A stretch of DNA of 6,824 nucleotides from NCBI GenBank assembly GCA_003152145.1, contig PLZL01000222.1, forward strand, positions 1 through 6,824. Reading direction: 5' to 3'. The stretch is from Limisphaerales bacterium. Its GTDB lineage: Bacteria > Verrucomicrobiota > Verrucomicrobiae > Limisphaerales > UBA11358. A program made the position numbers and the translations under genes. Positions 1 to 6,824 of the stretch are shown here, one piece after another. The notes beneath the pieces are model-generated. The model did no database searches. It was not told the DNA's origin and saw only the letters and a program-made list of their open reading frames with translations. The first letter of the stretch is position 1, and the number at the start of each line of letters is the position of its first letter.

Positions 1-2
1 TT

Positions 3-3000
3 CCGCTCCCAACAATTTTCAAATTTATTCCAATCTGGCTCGTGACGGTTTTGTTGCTGGCCGTCGTCACGGCGTTTTTTGTTCTTCCACACTTCGGCGT
101 GAATGCCATTTCCAAACCGGAAGTGGGAATCGCCTTGGGCGCGCTTGCAATTACTTGGGCGATTTATCTTTGGGGAATTCGCGGAGCAACCCCGCTCGCA
201 AAAACCATCGCCGCTGATCTGGCGAAAGCGCGGCGGTTGCTGGACGCCAGCGCTGAAAAAGCCGAATTGCATTACCAACAGGAGCAGGAACGAATCCGGA
301 CCGAATTTGAAAACACGGTCCGCAATTTGAATCAGGAATGGCGCCAGGCGGTGCGCGGGGCGATGGAATTGCGCGGCGCGAGGCCGATAGGATTGGATGA
401 GCAAGCGCAGCGCGCTTATCAAAAATGCGAACAGCTTCACCGCGCCAGATTCGAACAGATCGAAAAGGACCACGCCGCAAATTTCGCCCGGTTGCACGAG
501 GAATCCGAAATGGAAGCCAGGAAATTCTCCGAAACGCTCTCCGCGAAAATGGCAACGCGCGAAGCCGATTTTCAGGCGCAATGGCTGGCGCTCGAAAGCG
601 AATGGAATAAATCCATTCGGTCGCTCTTCGACCAAATCAGCATCGCGAATGCAGACGCGGAAAAACTTTTCCCTGAATGGGACCCGGCCAGATGGAAAGA
701 CTGGAAGCCGCCGCGGGAATTCAAAAACGCGGCGAAATTCGCGCGGCTCGAAGTGGACGTGGCATCACTGGCCGAGACAATGCCAAAAGACAAACGCCTG
801 GCTTTTCCCAGCCTGGGAGCGCTGGCGTCCCGCCGGCAAGGCGATGACAAGGAACGCCAATCGGGTCAACTCGCCGGCGAGACGCCGGCGCTCCCGGGAG
901 AAACGCTCCAATTTTCCGTGCCACTAGCGCTCGCTTTTCCGCTCGAAGGTTCCATCCTTTTTGAAACGACAAAGGGCGGCGAAGCCGAGGCGGTGACGGC
1001 GATCAACAACATCATTTTCCGGCTCCTGTCCACCACGCCGCCGGGCAAGTTGAGCTTTACCATTTTCGATCCGGTCGGCCTTGGACAAAATTTTGCCGCG
1101 TTGATGCACCTGGCGGATTACGAGGAGGCCACCATCAACAGCCGCATCTGGACACAGACGACGCAGTTCGAGGAGAAGCTTGCCGAACTGAACGAGCACA
1201 TGGAAAAGGTCATCCAGATGTATCTGCGCAACGAATACGCGACCATCGCGGAATACAACGCGCAGGCCGGCAGCATCGCCGAGAAATATCATTTCCTCGT
1301 CATCGCGTCGTTCCCGGTCAACTTCAGCGACACGGCGGCGCGGCGGCTGCGCAACATCGCCGCCAACGGCGCGCGCTGCGGTGTTTATACGCTCATCCAC
1401 TGGGACCAGCGGAACGCGCCGCCAAATGATTTTGTCCCAGACGAGTTGCGAAAAAATTCCGTGCGCCTCGTTCGTGGTGAAAAAAAATTCCTTCTGGCAG
1501 ACTGGCGCGAACCCGGAACGCGGCTGGTGTTCGACCCGCCGCCGTCATCGGAATTCGCGACGCAATTTCTGCATGACGTCGGCGAAAGCGGTCGCGGTTC
1601 CACACGCGTCGAGGTGCCGTTTGAACAAGTCGCGCCGTCTGATGCAAAAATTTGGAGCGAAGAAACAACCGAGGAATTGCGCGTGCCCATCGGCCGCTCC
1701 GGCGCGACGAAAATGCAGTATCTTGAAATCGGCCGGGGCACGCGCCAGCACGCGCTCATCGCCGGCAAGACCGGCTCCGGCAAGTCCACGCTGTTCCACA
1801 TCATCGTCACGAACCTCGCGCTCTGGTGCGGTCCGGAGCAGGTCGAGTTTTATCTCGTGGACTTCAAGAAGGGCGTCGAGTTCAAATGCTACGCCAGCCG
1901 CCGGCTGCCCCACGCGAAGGTGGTTGCCATCGAAAGCGACCGGGCATTCGGTTTGAGCGTGCTACAGCGCGTGGATGAGGAGTTGCGCCGGCGCGGCGAT
2001 TTGTTCCGGCACCTCGGCGTGCAGGATTTGGCCGGCTACAAACGGGCGGGCGGCAAGGAACCGATGCCACGCTCGTTGCTGTTGATTGACGAATTCCAGG
2101 AATTTTTTACCGAGGAAGACCGCGTCTCGCAAGGTGCGGCGGTTTTGCTGGATCGCATCGTCCGACAAGGCCGCGCGTTCGGCATCCATGTGCTGCTCGG
2201 CTCGCAGACGCTCGGCGGCGCTTACACGCTGGCGCGCGCGACCATCGGCCAGATGGTCATCCGCATCGCGCTTCAGTGCAACGAGGCAGACGCTTACCTC
2301 ATCATGGACCAGGACAACCCCGCGCCGCGCCTGCTCTCGCGGCCCGGCGAGGGCATTTACAATGACGCGGCGGGTTCCATTGAAGGCAACAGCCCGTTCC
2401 AGGCCGTCTGGCTGCCCGAAGAAGTGCGCGACGGTTATCTCGCCAAAATCCGTGCGCGTGCCGACGATAAAAAATTTCCAGGACCTTTTGTGTTCGAAGG
2501 CAATGCACCGGCAGACGTGCGGGAAAATTTAACCTTGAGCGAACTACTTCGAACGGCTCCCGTCAAACTGGCGGCACGGGCGCGCGTTTGGCTCGGCGCG
2601 CCCAATTCCATCAAAGGCCCGACCGAAGCGGTGTTCCAGCGGCAAAGCGGCGGCAATCTTTTGATTGTCGGCCAAAGCGAGGAGCGTGAGTTGACCCTTT
2701 TGGCCGTCGCACTCGTGTCGCTGGCCGCGCAATATCCGAAAGGCAAGGCGCGCTTTGTCGTGCTCGACAGCACGCCGCCGGGATTTCCGGCGCGTGAATT
2801 TCTGGAGCGCGTGATTGCCACCGTGCCGCACGAAATTGTCCAGGGTGGTAACAGCAATCTGGCAGAAACCATGAACGGGCTGGCGGAGGAATTGAAAAAG
2901 CGCGCCGCCGATGAAAAAGCCGGGGCGCCGGAAACGTTTGTGCTGATTCACGGCTTGCAGAATTTCAAAAAGCTCCGGCAGGAGGACGAATTCAGTTTTT

Positions 3001-3344
3001 CGTCCGGCGATTCTACCGCGGTCAATCCCGCCGCCGTGCTGCAAAATCTCATCAGCGACGGTCCGGCCCACGGCATTCACGTCATCGTCACGTGCGACAC
3101 CTACAACAACGTGAATCGTTTCATCGGGCGAAAGACCCTGACCGAATTTGAAATGCGCGTATTGTTCCAGATGAGCGCCAGCGATTCCGCCAGCCTGGTG
3201 GAATCGCCGGACGCCGGCACGCTCGGCCTGCACCGCGCGCTTTATTACAACGACCGCGAGGGCTACACGGAAATTTTCCGGCCCTACGCGCGCCCCGGCA
3301 ACGAGTGGATTGAAGAAATCGGGCGGCTGCTAGTGAACCGTTAG
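3..3344 (+). CDS. Membrane-anchored FtsK/SpoIIIE-type ATPase with three ATPase-like lobes (5'-partial)
   Basis: This is probably an inner-membrane motor moving DNA or protein; its substrate is unknown. Residues are numbered from the GTG at 42. The frame is open to the left edge, and that GTG lies inside a hydrophobic helix whose first half (FIPIWL) is coded upstream, so the true start is outside the window. In order there are: two membrane helices (about -6 to 15, and 28-46); a charged Glu/Lys/Arg/Gln-rich coiled coil (about 50-245); a repeat-derived insert (257-286); an ATPase-like lobe without a P-loop (about 290-535, TIFDP at 340-344); the active FtsK domain (about 545-830) with Walker A GKTGSGKST at 575-583, Walker B LLLIDEF ending around D683/E684, GSQ and a SRPGEG motif; and a degenerate third lobe (about 855-1090) with GQSEERE at 877-883 in the P-loop position. 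No C-terminal FtsK-gamma domain is visible. The layout recalls EccC/EssC of type VII secretion. The ATPase assignment is firm; the role is inference. Confidence 0.9.
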   Translation, partial: PLPTIFKFIPIWLVTVLLLAVVTAFFVLPHFGVNAISKPEVGIALGALAITWAIYLWGIRGATPLAKTIAADLAKARRLLDASAEKAELHYQQEQERIRTEFENTVRNLNQEWRQAVRGAMELRGARPIGLDEQAQRAYQKCEQLHRARFEQIEKDHAANFARLHEESEMEARKFSETLSAKMATREADFQAQWLALESEWNKSIRSLFDQISIANADAEKLFPEWDPARWKDWKPPREFKNAAKFARLEVDVASLAETMPKDKRLAFPSLGALASRRQGDDKERQSGQLAGETPALPGETLQFSVPLALAFPLEGSILFETTKGGEAEAVTAINNIIFRLLSTTPPGKLSFTIFDPVGLGQNFAALMHLADYEEATINSRIWTQTTQFEEKLAELNEHMEKVIQMYLRNEYATIAEYNAQAGSIAEKYHFLVIASFPVNFSDTAARRLRNIAANGARCGVYTLIHWDQRNAPPNDFVPDELRKNSVRLVRGEKKFLLADWREPGTRLVFDPPPSSEFATQFLHDVGESGRGSTRVEVPFEQVAPSDAKIWSEETTEELRVPIGRSGATKMQYLEIGRGTRQHALIAGKTGSGKSTLFHIIVTNLALWCGPEQVEFYLVDFKKGVEFKCYASRRLPHAKVVAIESDRAFGLSVLQRVDEELRRRGDLFRHLGVQDLAGYKRAGGKEPMPRSLLLIDEFQEFFTEEDRVSQGAAVLLDRIVRQGRAFGIHVLLGSQTLGGAYTLARATIGQMVIRIALQCNEADAYLIMDQDNPAPRLLSRPGEGIYNDAAGSIEGNSPFQAVWLPEEVRDGYLAKIRARADDKKFPGPFVFEGNAPADVRENLTLSELLRTAPVKLAARARVWLGAPNSIKGPTEAVFQRQSGGNLLIVGQSEERELTLLAVALVSLAAQYPKGKARFVVLDSTPPGFPAREFLERVIATVPHEIVQGGNSNLAETMNGLAEELKKRAADEKAGAPETFVLIHGLQNFKKLRQEDEFSFSSGDSTAVNPAAVLQNLISDGPAHGIHVIVTCDTYNNVNRFIGRKTLTEFEMRVLFQMSASDSASLVESPDAGTLGLHRALYYNDREGYTEIFRPYARPGNEWIEEIGRLLVNR
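812..898. repeat. REP-like imperfect inverted repeat embedded in frame in the ATPase gene
   Basis: Two 29-nt arms (812-840 and 870-898) are reverse complements with four mismatches, separated by a 29-nt spacer. The right arm holds two copies of the self-palindromic octamer CGCCGGCG (872-879 and 883-890), 11 bp apart. The left arm has the matching near-copies CGCTGGCG (820-827) and CGCCGGCA (831-838) at the same spacing. The whole unit is 87 bp, exactly 29 codons, so it keeps the reading frame and adds about residues 257-286 of the host protein, ending in AGETPALPG. Read on the opposite strand, the left arm gives LAGGTPALPG. From memory, such peptides recur in many unrelated verrucomicrobial proteins, which fits a dispersed genomic repeat. 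There is no transposase in the window; mobilisation would have to be in trans. Confidence 0.75.
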
Positions 3345-3422
3345 ATCCCGAGGTGGCGATTTGAAAATGCATGGCCAGAGCCGGTCGTTGCCTTCTCAAG
3401 ACAAACTGCCATCATTCTGCCG

Positions 3423-4520
3423 TTGAAGCTGCTCATCGCTCCGGACAAGTTCAAAGGCACACTCACCGCCCGCGAGGCGGCCAACGCCATCGCCCGCGGC
3501 TGGCGCACGGTGCGACCGCAGGATTCCAGCCGCCTGCTCCCCATGACTGATGGCGGTGATGGGTTTGGCGAAGTCATCAGTGCATTGATGGACGCCGGGG
3601 TTCATACCGTCAAAACCCTCGATGCCGCCCATCGCCCGATCACCGCCCGGTGGTGGCGCGAATCCAACACCGCCATCATCGAATCCGCCACCGCCATTGG
3701 ACTGGCCCGGTTACCAGCGGGACAGTTTCATCCGTTCACACTGGATACGTCCGGTTTGGCGGAGGTGATCCGGGCCGCGTCGCGGAAAGGATCCACCCGT
3801 TGTTTGATGGGGATCGGCGGAAGCACAACGAACGACGCAGGGTTTGGTCTGGCGCGCGCCTTGGGCTGGGAGTTTTTGAACCGGGCGGGTCAGCCGATTG
3901 AGCGATGGACGGATTTGACTGGGCTGGCATCCCTTCGTCCGCCCCGACGGCGGCGCTGGTTCAAGCAATTGATCGTGGCCGTGGATGTGCAAAACCCTCT
4001 GCTTGGCCCGCGCGGCGCCACGCGGGTTTATGGGCCGCAAAAGGGCCTGCGCCCGGAAGATTTCAAACTGGCCGAAGCCTGCCTGAAACAACTGGCGCGG
4101 ATTGCCCGGCGGACGTTCAGGTATGACTTCGCCGCGGTTCCCGGTGCTGGCGCGGCGGGCGGGCTGGGATTTGGCCTGAGGACGTTTCTAGGCGCACGGC
4201 TTGTCCCCGGCTTTGAATTATTCGCCCGTCATTCGGCTTTGAACCGCCATCTGCGTTCCGCCGATCTGGTAATCACTGGCGAAGGCGCCATTGACAATTC
4301 TACGCTCATGGGGAAAGGCACCGGCAAAATTGCGGAGCGTTGCCAGCAATTGCAGATTCCCTGCATTGGCTTGGCCGGACAAGTCAGCACCAAGGTCATG
4401 AGCAGTCGCCTGTTCACCCGAACGCACGCCTTGACGAATTTGACGAACCTCGAACTGGCCAAAGCGCGACCAGCTCATTGGCTGGAACGCGTGGCAGAGG
4501 AGGCGGCCAGGGAAATCTGA
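3423..4520 (+). CDS. Glycerate kinase, type I (GarK/GlxK-like family)
   Basis: This 365-residue cytoplasmic enzyme belongs to the family (Pfam Gly_kinase) that phosphorylates D-glycerate with ATP, usually at the 2-position, feeding 2-phosphoglycerate into glycolysis. The family blocks appear in order: APDKFKGTLTA at 6-16, MTDGGDGFGE from 41, GIGGSTTNDAG at 130-140, VDVQNPLLGPRGA at 187-199, YGPQKG at 203-208, GAGAAGGLG at 241-249, and VITGEGAID at 283-291. The TTG start was chosen because it places the family's characteristic N-terminus (MKLLIAPDKFKG) at residue 1, and no in-frame ATG or GTG lies between the preceding gene and this point. No Shine-Dalgarno sequence precedes it. The length is close to the usual 370-385. 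Departures from the best-known members include DGGDGF where DGGEGT is common, and GEGAID followed by GKGTG where GEGRxD and GKAP are common. The gene starts 78 bp after the ATPase gene. The family call is secure; 2- rather than 3-phosphorylation follows from the family and is not shown here. Confidence 0.93.
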   Translation: MKLLIAPDKFKGTLTAREAANAIARGWRTVRPQDSSRLLPMTDGGDGFGEVISALMDAGVHTVKTLDAAHRPITARWWRESNTAIIESATAIGLARLPAGQFHPFTLDTSGLAEVIRAASRKGSTRCLMGIGGSTTNDAGFGLARALGWEFLNRAGQPIERWTDLTGLASLRPPRRRRWFKQLIVAVDVQNPLLGPRGATRVYGPQKGLRPEDFKLAEACLKQLARIARRTFRYDFAAVPGAGAAGGLGFGLRTFLGARLVPGFELFARHSALNRHLRSADLVITGEGAIDNSTLMGKGTGKIAERCQQLQIPCIGLAGQVSTKVMSSRLFTRTHALTNLTNLELAKARPAHWLERVAEEAAREI

Positions 4521-4604
4521 AAGTTGAAATCAAAGTAGCCCACTACCCAAATGCGACGAAGCTTGTCAGGGCTTTGTTTTCATGTCATCAAACGGCATTG
4601 ACCC

Positions 4605-4706
4605 ATGACGACTTCACATTTCACCCGCAGGCAATTCTTGAAAACAACCACCGTCGCCGGCGCTGCCGTGACGCTCGCGAAATTCACGCCGCGTCTCTTC
4701 GCCGCT
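4605..4706 (+). other. Twin-arginine (Tat) signal peptide coding segment
   Basis: Residues 1-34 of the hydrolase have a short polar n-region, the motif TRRQFLK with R8 and R9 paired and F11-L12-K13 following, a moderately hydrophobic stretch (about 14-27, TTTVAGAAVTLAKF), and a likely cleavage point after F32-A33-A34. This matches the Tat consensus S/T-R-R-x-F-L-K almost perfectly and predicts export of an already folded protein. The exact cleavage site is an estimate. Confidence 0.85.
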
Positions 4707-6806
4707 GAAGTGCAACCCGCGTCACCCGCTCCAACTCCATCCTGGGTGGACAAGCCTATGCGCTGGGCGCAACTCACACTCGTTGAGGATGACCCCGGCA
4801 AGTTCGATCTCGCTTTCTGGCTGGATTATTTCAAGCGCACGAAGTCGGACGCGGTCTGTTTGAGCGGCGGCGGTTGCGTGGCGTATTATCCGACGCAAAT
4901 TCCCTTTCATCATCGCAGCCAATGGCTCGGCGACCGTGATGTGTTGGGCGAACTCATCGCGGGTTGCAGAAAACTCGGCATGGTTGTCATCGTTCGCACC
5001 GATCCGCACGCGACCTACGATGACGTGCAAGCCGCGCACCCGGACTGGATCGCAGTGACCGCCGATGGACAGCCGCGTCGGCATTGGGCGTCGCCGGAGA
5101 TGTGGGTGACATGCGGGCTTGGGCCTTACAACTTCGAGTTCATGACCGAGGTCAAAAAGGAAATCATGTCGCGCTATCGCGTGGACGGAATTTTCATCAA
5201 TCGCTGGGACGGATCAGGGATGTGTTACTGCGTGCATTGCCGGAAGAATTTCAAGAACGCGTCCGGTTTCGAATTGCCGCGCACGAACAATCCGCAAGAT
5301 CCCGCGCGGCGTGCTTACATTCTCTGGCGTCAGCAACGGTTGTTCGATCTCTGGCAACAATGGGATCAGGCAGTTCGCAAGATCAATCCCGACTCGTGCG
5401 TGATTCCGAACACCGGCGGCGGCGCGACCAGTTCGCTCGACATGAAAAAAATCGGCGAACTTGCGCCCACGCTCATGGCCGACCGGCAGGCGCGACGCGG
5501 CCTGATGTCGCCGTGGGCCATCGGGATGAATGCGAAGGAATATCGCGCGGCGCTCGGCATGAAACCGATCGTCGGCATCTTCAGCGTCGGCCTGGAAGAA
5601 CCTTATCGTTGGAAGGATTCGGTGCAAAGCGGCGAAGAAATCCGGCTTTGGGTCGCCGACCTCGTCGCGAACGGCATGCGGCCGTGGTTCACCAAATTCG
5701 GCGGCGTGCTTCACGACGAGCGCTGGTTGAAACCGGTCGAGGATATTTACCGCAGGCTTGCAAGCTGGGAGAATTATTTGCGCAACGAACGTCCGCTCGC
5801 GCGCGTCGGCGTCGTGTATTCGCAACAGAGCAATTGGTTCGGCGCGGGCAGGGATGAAGGCCACGTCAACGGCTGGTATCAGGCGCTCATCGAGGCGCGC
5901 ATCCCGTTCGAACTGGTGCATGATCAGCTTCTCGACACGGCGCACATCGGCCAGCTCAAGACACTCATCCTGCCGAACATCGCCGCGTTGAGTGACGCGC
6001 AATGCGACCAGCTCCGCGCCTTTGTGAAAAACGGAGGAGGCGTCATCGCCACTTACGAGACGAGCCTTTATGACGAACAGGGCGTCCGGCGAAAGGATTT
6101 TGCATTGCAGGATTTGTTCGGCGTGAACTGGAGCGGGCGCGTCGAAGGGCCGATGCAAAATTCCTATCTCCGGCTCGAACACGACGCCGTCCCGCATCAT
6201 GTGATGTTGAAGGGTTTGGAAGACGCGCCGCGAATCATCAACGGCGTGTCGCGCCTGGTGGTCGAGCCACATGAAAAATTTCCGCCGATGCCATTGACGC
6301 TTATTCCGAGCTATCCGGACTTGCCGATGGAAATGGTTTATCCGCGCGTCGAGAAAACCGACATCGCGGGCATGTATTTGCATGAGATGGAATCCAACGG
6401 GCGCGTGGCTTATTTTCCGTGGGACATTGACCGCACGTTTTGGGAAGTTCTGTGCGTGGATCACTTCAAACTTTTGCGCAACGCGGTCGAGTGGACTGCG
6501 AACGAACCGCCGCCCGTGACTGTCAGCGGGCCGGGCGTGTTGGACGTGACTGCGTGGAAACAGAAAAATTCGTTCACCGTCCATCTGGTCAACCTCACCA
6601 ACCCAATGATGATGAAAGGCCCGGTGCGCGAGTTAATTCCGGTGAGCGAGCAGCAGGTGCGTTTGCGCCTGCCGGACGGCGCGCGGGTGAGCAGGGTGCA
6701 TCTTCTCGCCGCGGACAGGAAACCGCAATTCACGCAGCGCGGGCGCGAACTGCACATCGTCGTGCCTTCAATCCTCGATCATGAAGTCGTGGCAGTTGAT
6801 CTCTGA
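4605..6806 (+). CDS. Tat-exported putative glycoside hydrolase (GHL6-like barrel plus beta-galactosidase trimerisation-like domain)
   Basis: This is a 733-residue exported protein, probably a glycosidase acting outside the cytoplasm on an unknown sugar. An in-frame TGA two codons upstream (4599-4601) makes the ATG at 4605 the first possible ATG start; no Shine-Dalgarno is visible. Residues 1-34 form a twin-arginine signal (TRRQFLK at 7-13). About 50-390 resembles the hypothetical glycosyl hydrolase 6 type of TIM barrel: CLSGGG at 85-90, then YYPT, a DVQAAHPDW segment, and VDGIFINRWDG at 193-203, followed by a cysteine cluster (C207, C209, C212). About 400-508 (VGVVYSQQSNWF near 402) resembles the middle, glutamine-amidotransferase-like domain of GH42 beta-galactosidases. 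GRVAYFPWDIDRTFW (599-613) precedes a C-terminal beta domain. Similar architectures occur, as I recall, among GH151-type alpha-L-fucosidases, but I cannot name the substrate or prove catalysis. The gene follows the glycerate kinase by 84 bp and appears complete. Confidence 0.85.
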   Translation: MTTSHFTRRQFLKTTTVAGAAVTLAKFTPRLFAAEVQPASPAPTPSWVDKPMRWAQLTLVEDDPGKFDLAFWLDYFKRTKSDAVCLSGGGCVAYYPTQIPFHHRSQWLGDRDVLGELIAGCRKLGMVVIVRTDPHATYDDVQAAHPDWIAVTADGQPRRHWASPEMWVTCGLGPYNFEFMTEVKKEIMSRYRVDGIFINRWDGSGMCYCVHCRKNFKNASGFELPRTNNPQDPARRAYILWRQQRLFDLWQQWDQAVRKINPDSCVIPNTGGGATSSLDMKKIGELAPTLMADRQARRGLMSPWAIGMNAKEYRAALGMKPIVGIFSVGLEEPYRWKDSVQSGEEIRLWVADLVANGMRPWFTKFGGVLHDERWLKPVEDIYRRLASWENYLRNERPLARVGVVYSQQSNWFGAGRDEGHVNGWYQALIEARIPFELVHDQLLDTAHIGQLKTLILPNIAALSDAQCDQLRAFVKNGGGVIATYETSLYDEQGVRRKDFALQDLFGVNWSGRVEGPMQNSYLRLEHDAVPHHVMLKGLEDAPRIINGVSRLVVEPHEKFPPMPLTLIPSYPDLPMEMVYPRVEKTDIAGMYLHEMESNGRVAYFPWDIDRTFWEVLCVDHFKLLRNAVEWTANEPPPVTVSGPGVLDVTAWKQKNSFTVHLVNLTNPMMMKGPVRELIPVSEQQVRLRLPDGARVSRVHLLAADRKPQFTQRGRELHIVVPSILDHEVVAVDL

Positions 6807-6824
6807 GCCGGAGCGATGTGATTG

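Noticed and set aside
3198..3230. Sequence resembling the right arm of the repeat (cgccggacgccggcacgct)
   Set aside because: It has no partner arm nearby, and it encodes SPDAGTLGL within the third lobe in a place where similar residues fit the protein. The resemblance is probably due to codon bias.
2544..3233. A 229-codon minus-strand open frame opposite the end of the ATPase gene
   Set aside because: It shows no motif, no ribosome-binding site and biased composition; it is a shadow of the sense gene.
3935..3960. Short GC-rich hairpin (ccgcc/ggcgg) in the glycerate kinase gene
   Set aside because: The stem is only 5 bp and encodes an Arg/Pro-rich loop (RPPRRRRW) typical of GC-rich codon use; nothing suggests a separate element.
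4555..4580. Possible terminator: an 8-bp stem (4555-4562 with 4571-4578) and 8-nt loop between the kinase and hydrolase genes
   Set aside because: The stem has only three G-C pairs and two G-U wobbles, and the T-rich run is consumed within the stem. It is too weak to call as an intrinsic terminator.
4563..4592. Possible promoter upstream of the hydrolase: TTGTCA with a candidate -10 at about 4586
   Set aside because: The -10 (CATCAA) is a poor match to TATAAT, and the rules for this host are unknown. A TTGCCT candidate at 3388 before the kinase fails for the same reason.
5214..6584. A 456-codon open frame on the minus strand opposite the hydrolase gene
   Set aside because: Its translation is rich in Arg, His and Ala with no recognisable domain, and it lies entirely opposite a gene with clear family motifs. 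Long antisense open frames are expected in GC-rich DNA.
1..6824. CRISPR arrays, tRNA or rRNA genes, insertion sequences, phage genes or a defence operon
   Set aside because: No direct-repeat array, RNA gene or transposase is visible, and the only non-coding gaps are 78 and 84 bp plus 18 bp at the right end.

Overview
The window looks like chromosomal DNA from a GC-rich Gram-negative bacterium, most likely a verrucomicrobial (Pedosphaera/Limisphaerales-like) lineage or a close relative in the PVC group. This is inferred from three things: a GC-rich inverted-repeat element whose arms read as GETPALPG/GGTPALPG-type peptides on opposite strands, a twin-arginine-exported putative glycoside hydrolase of a kind common in these phyla, and the absence of visible Shine-Dalgarno sequences. 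No ribosomal or other marker gene is present, so the taxonomy is tentative.

All three genes lie on the + strand and fill almost the whole window. Positions 3-3344 carry a large membrane-anchored FtsK/SpoIIIE-type ATPase that is open at the left edge, so its true start lies outside. It has two N-terminal membrane helices, a long charged coiled coil, and three consecutive ATPase-like lobes. Only the middle lobe has intact Walker A and B motifs. An 87-bp inverted repeat (812-898) sits in frame at the junction between coiled coil and ATPase. After a 78-bp gap, 3423-4520 encodes a type I glycerate kinase starting at TTG. After an 84-bp gap, 4605-6806 encodes a Tat-exported protein with a GHL6-like barrel, a beta-galactosidase trimerisation-like (glutamine-amidotransferase-like) domain and a C-terminal beta domain. 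The last 18 bases hold nothing recognisable.

The genes could be co-transcribed from their spacing and orientation, but I see no biochemical logic linking a DNA/protein-pumping ATPase to glycerate phosphorylation or to an exported glycosidase. The glycerate kinase and the hydrolase could both belong to carbon catabolism, but nothing in the sequence ties them to one pathway. The two most noteworthy items are the repeat element domesticated inside the ATPase gene and the degenerate-active-degenerate ATPase layout, which resembles type VII secretion motors (EccC/EssC) more than cell-division FtsK.
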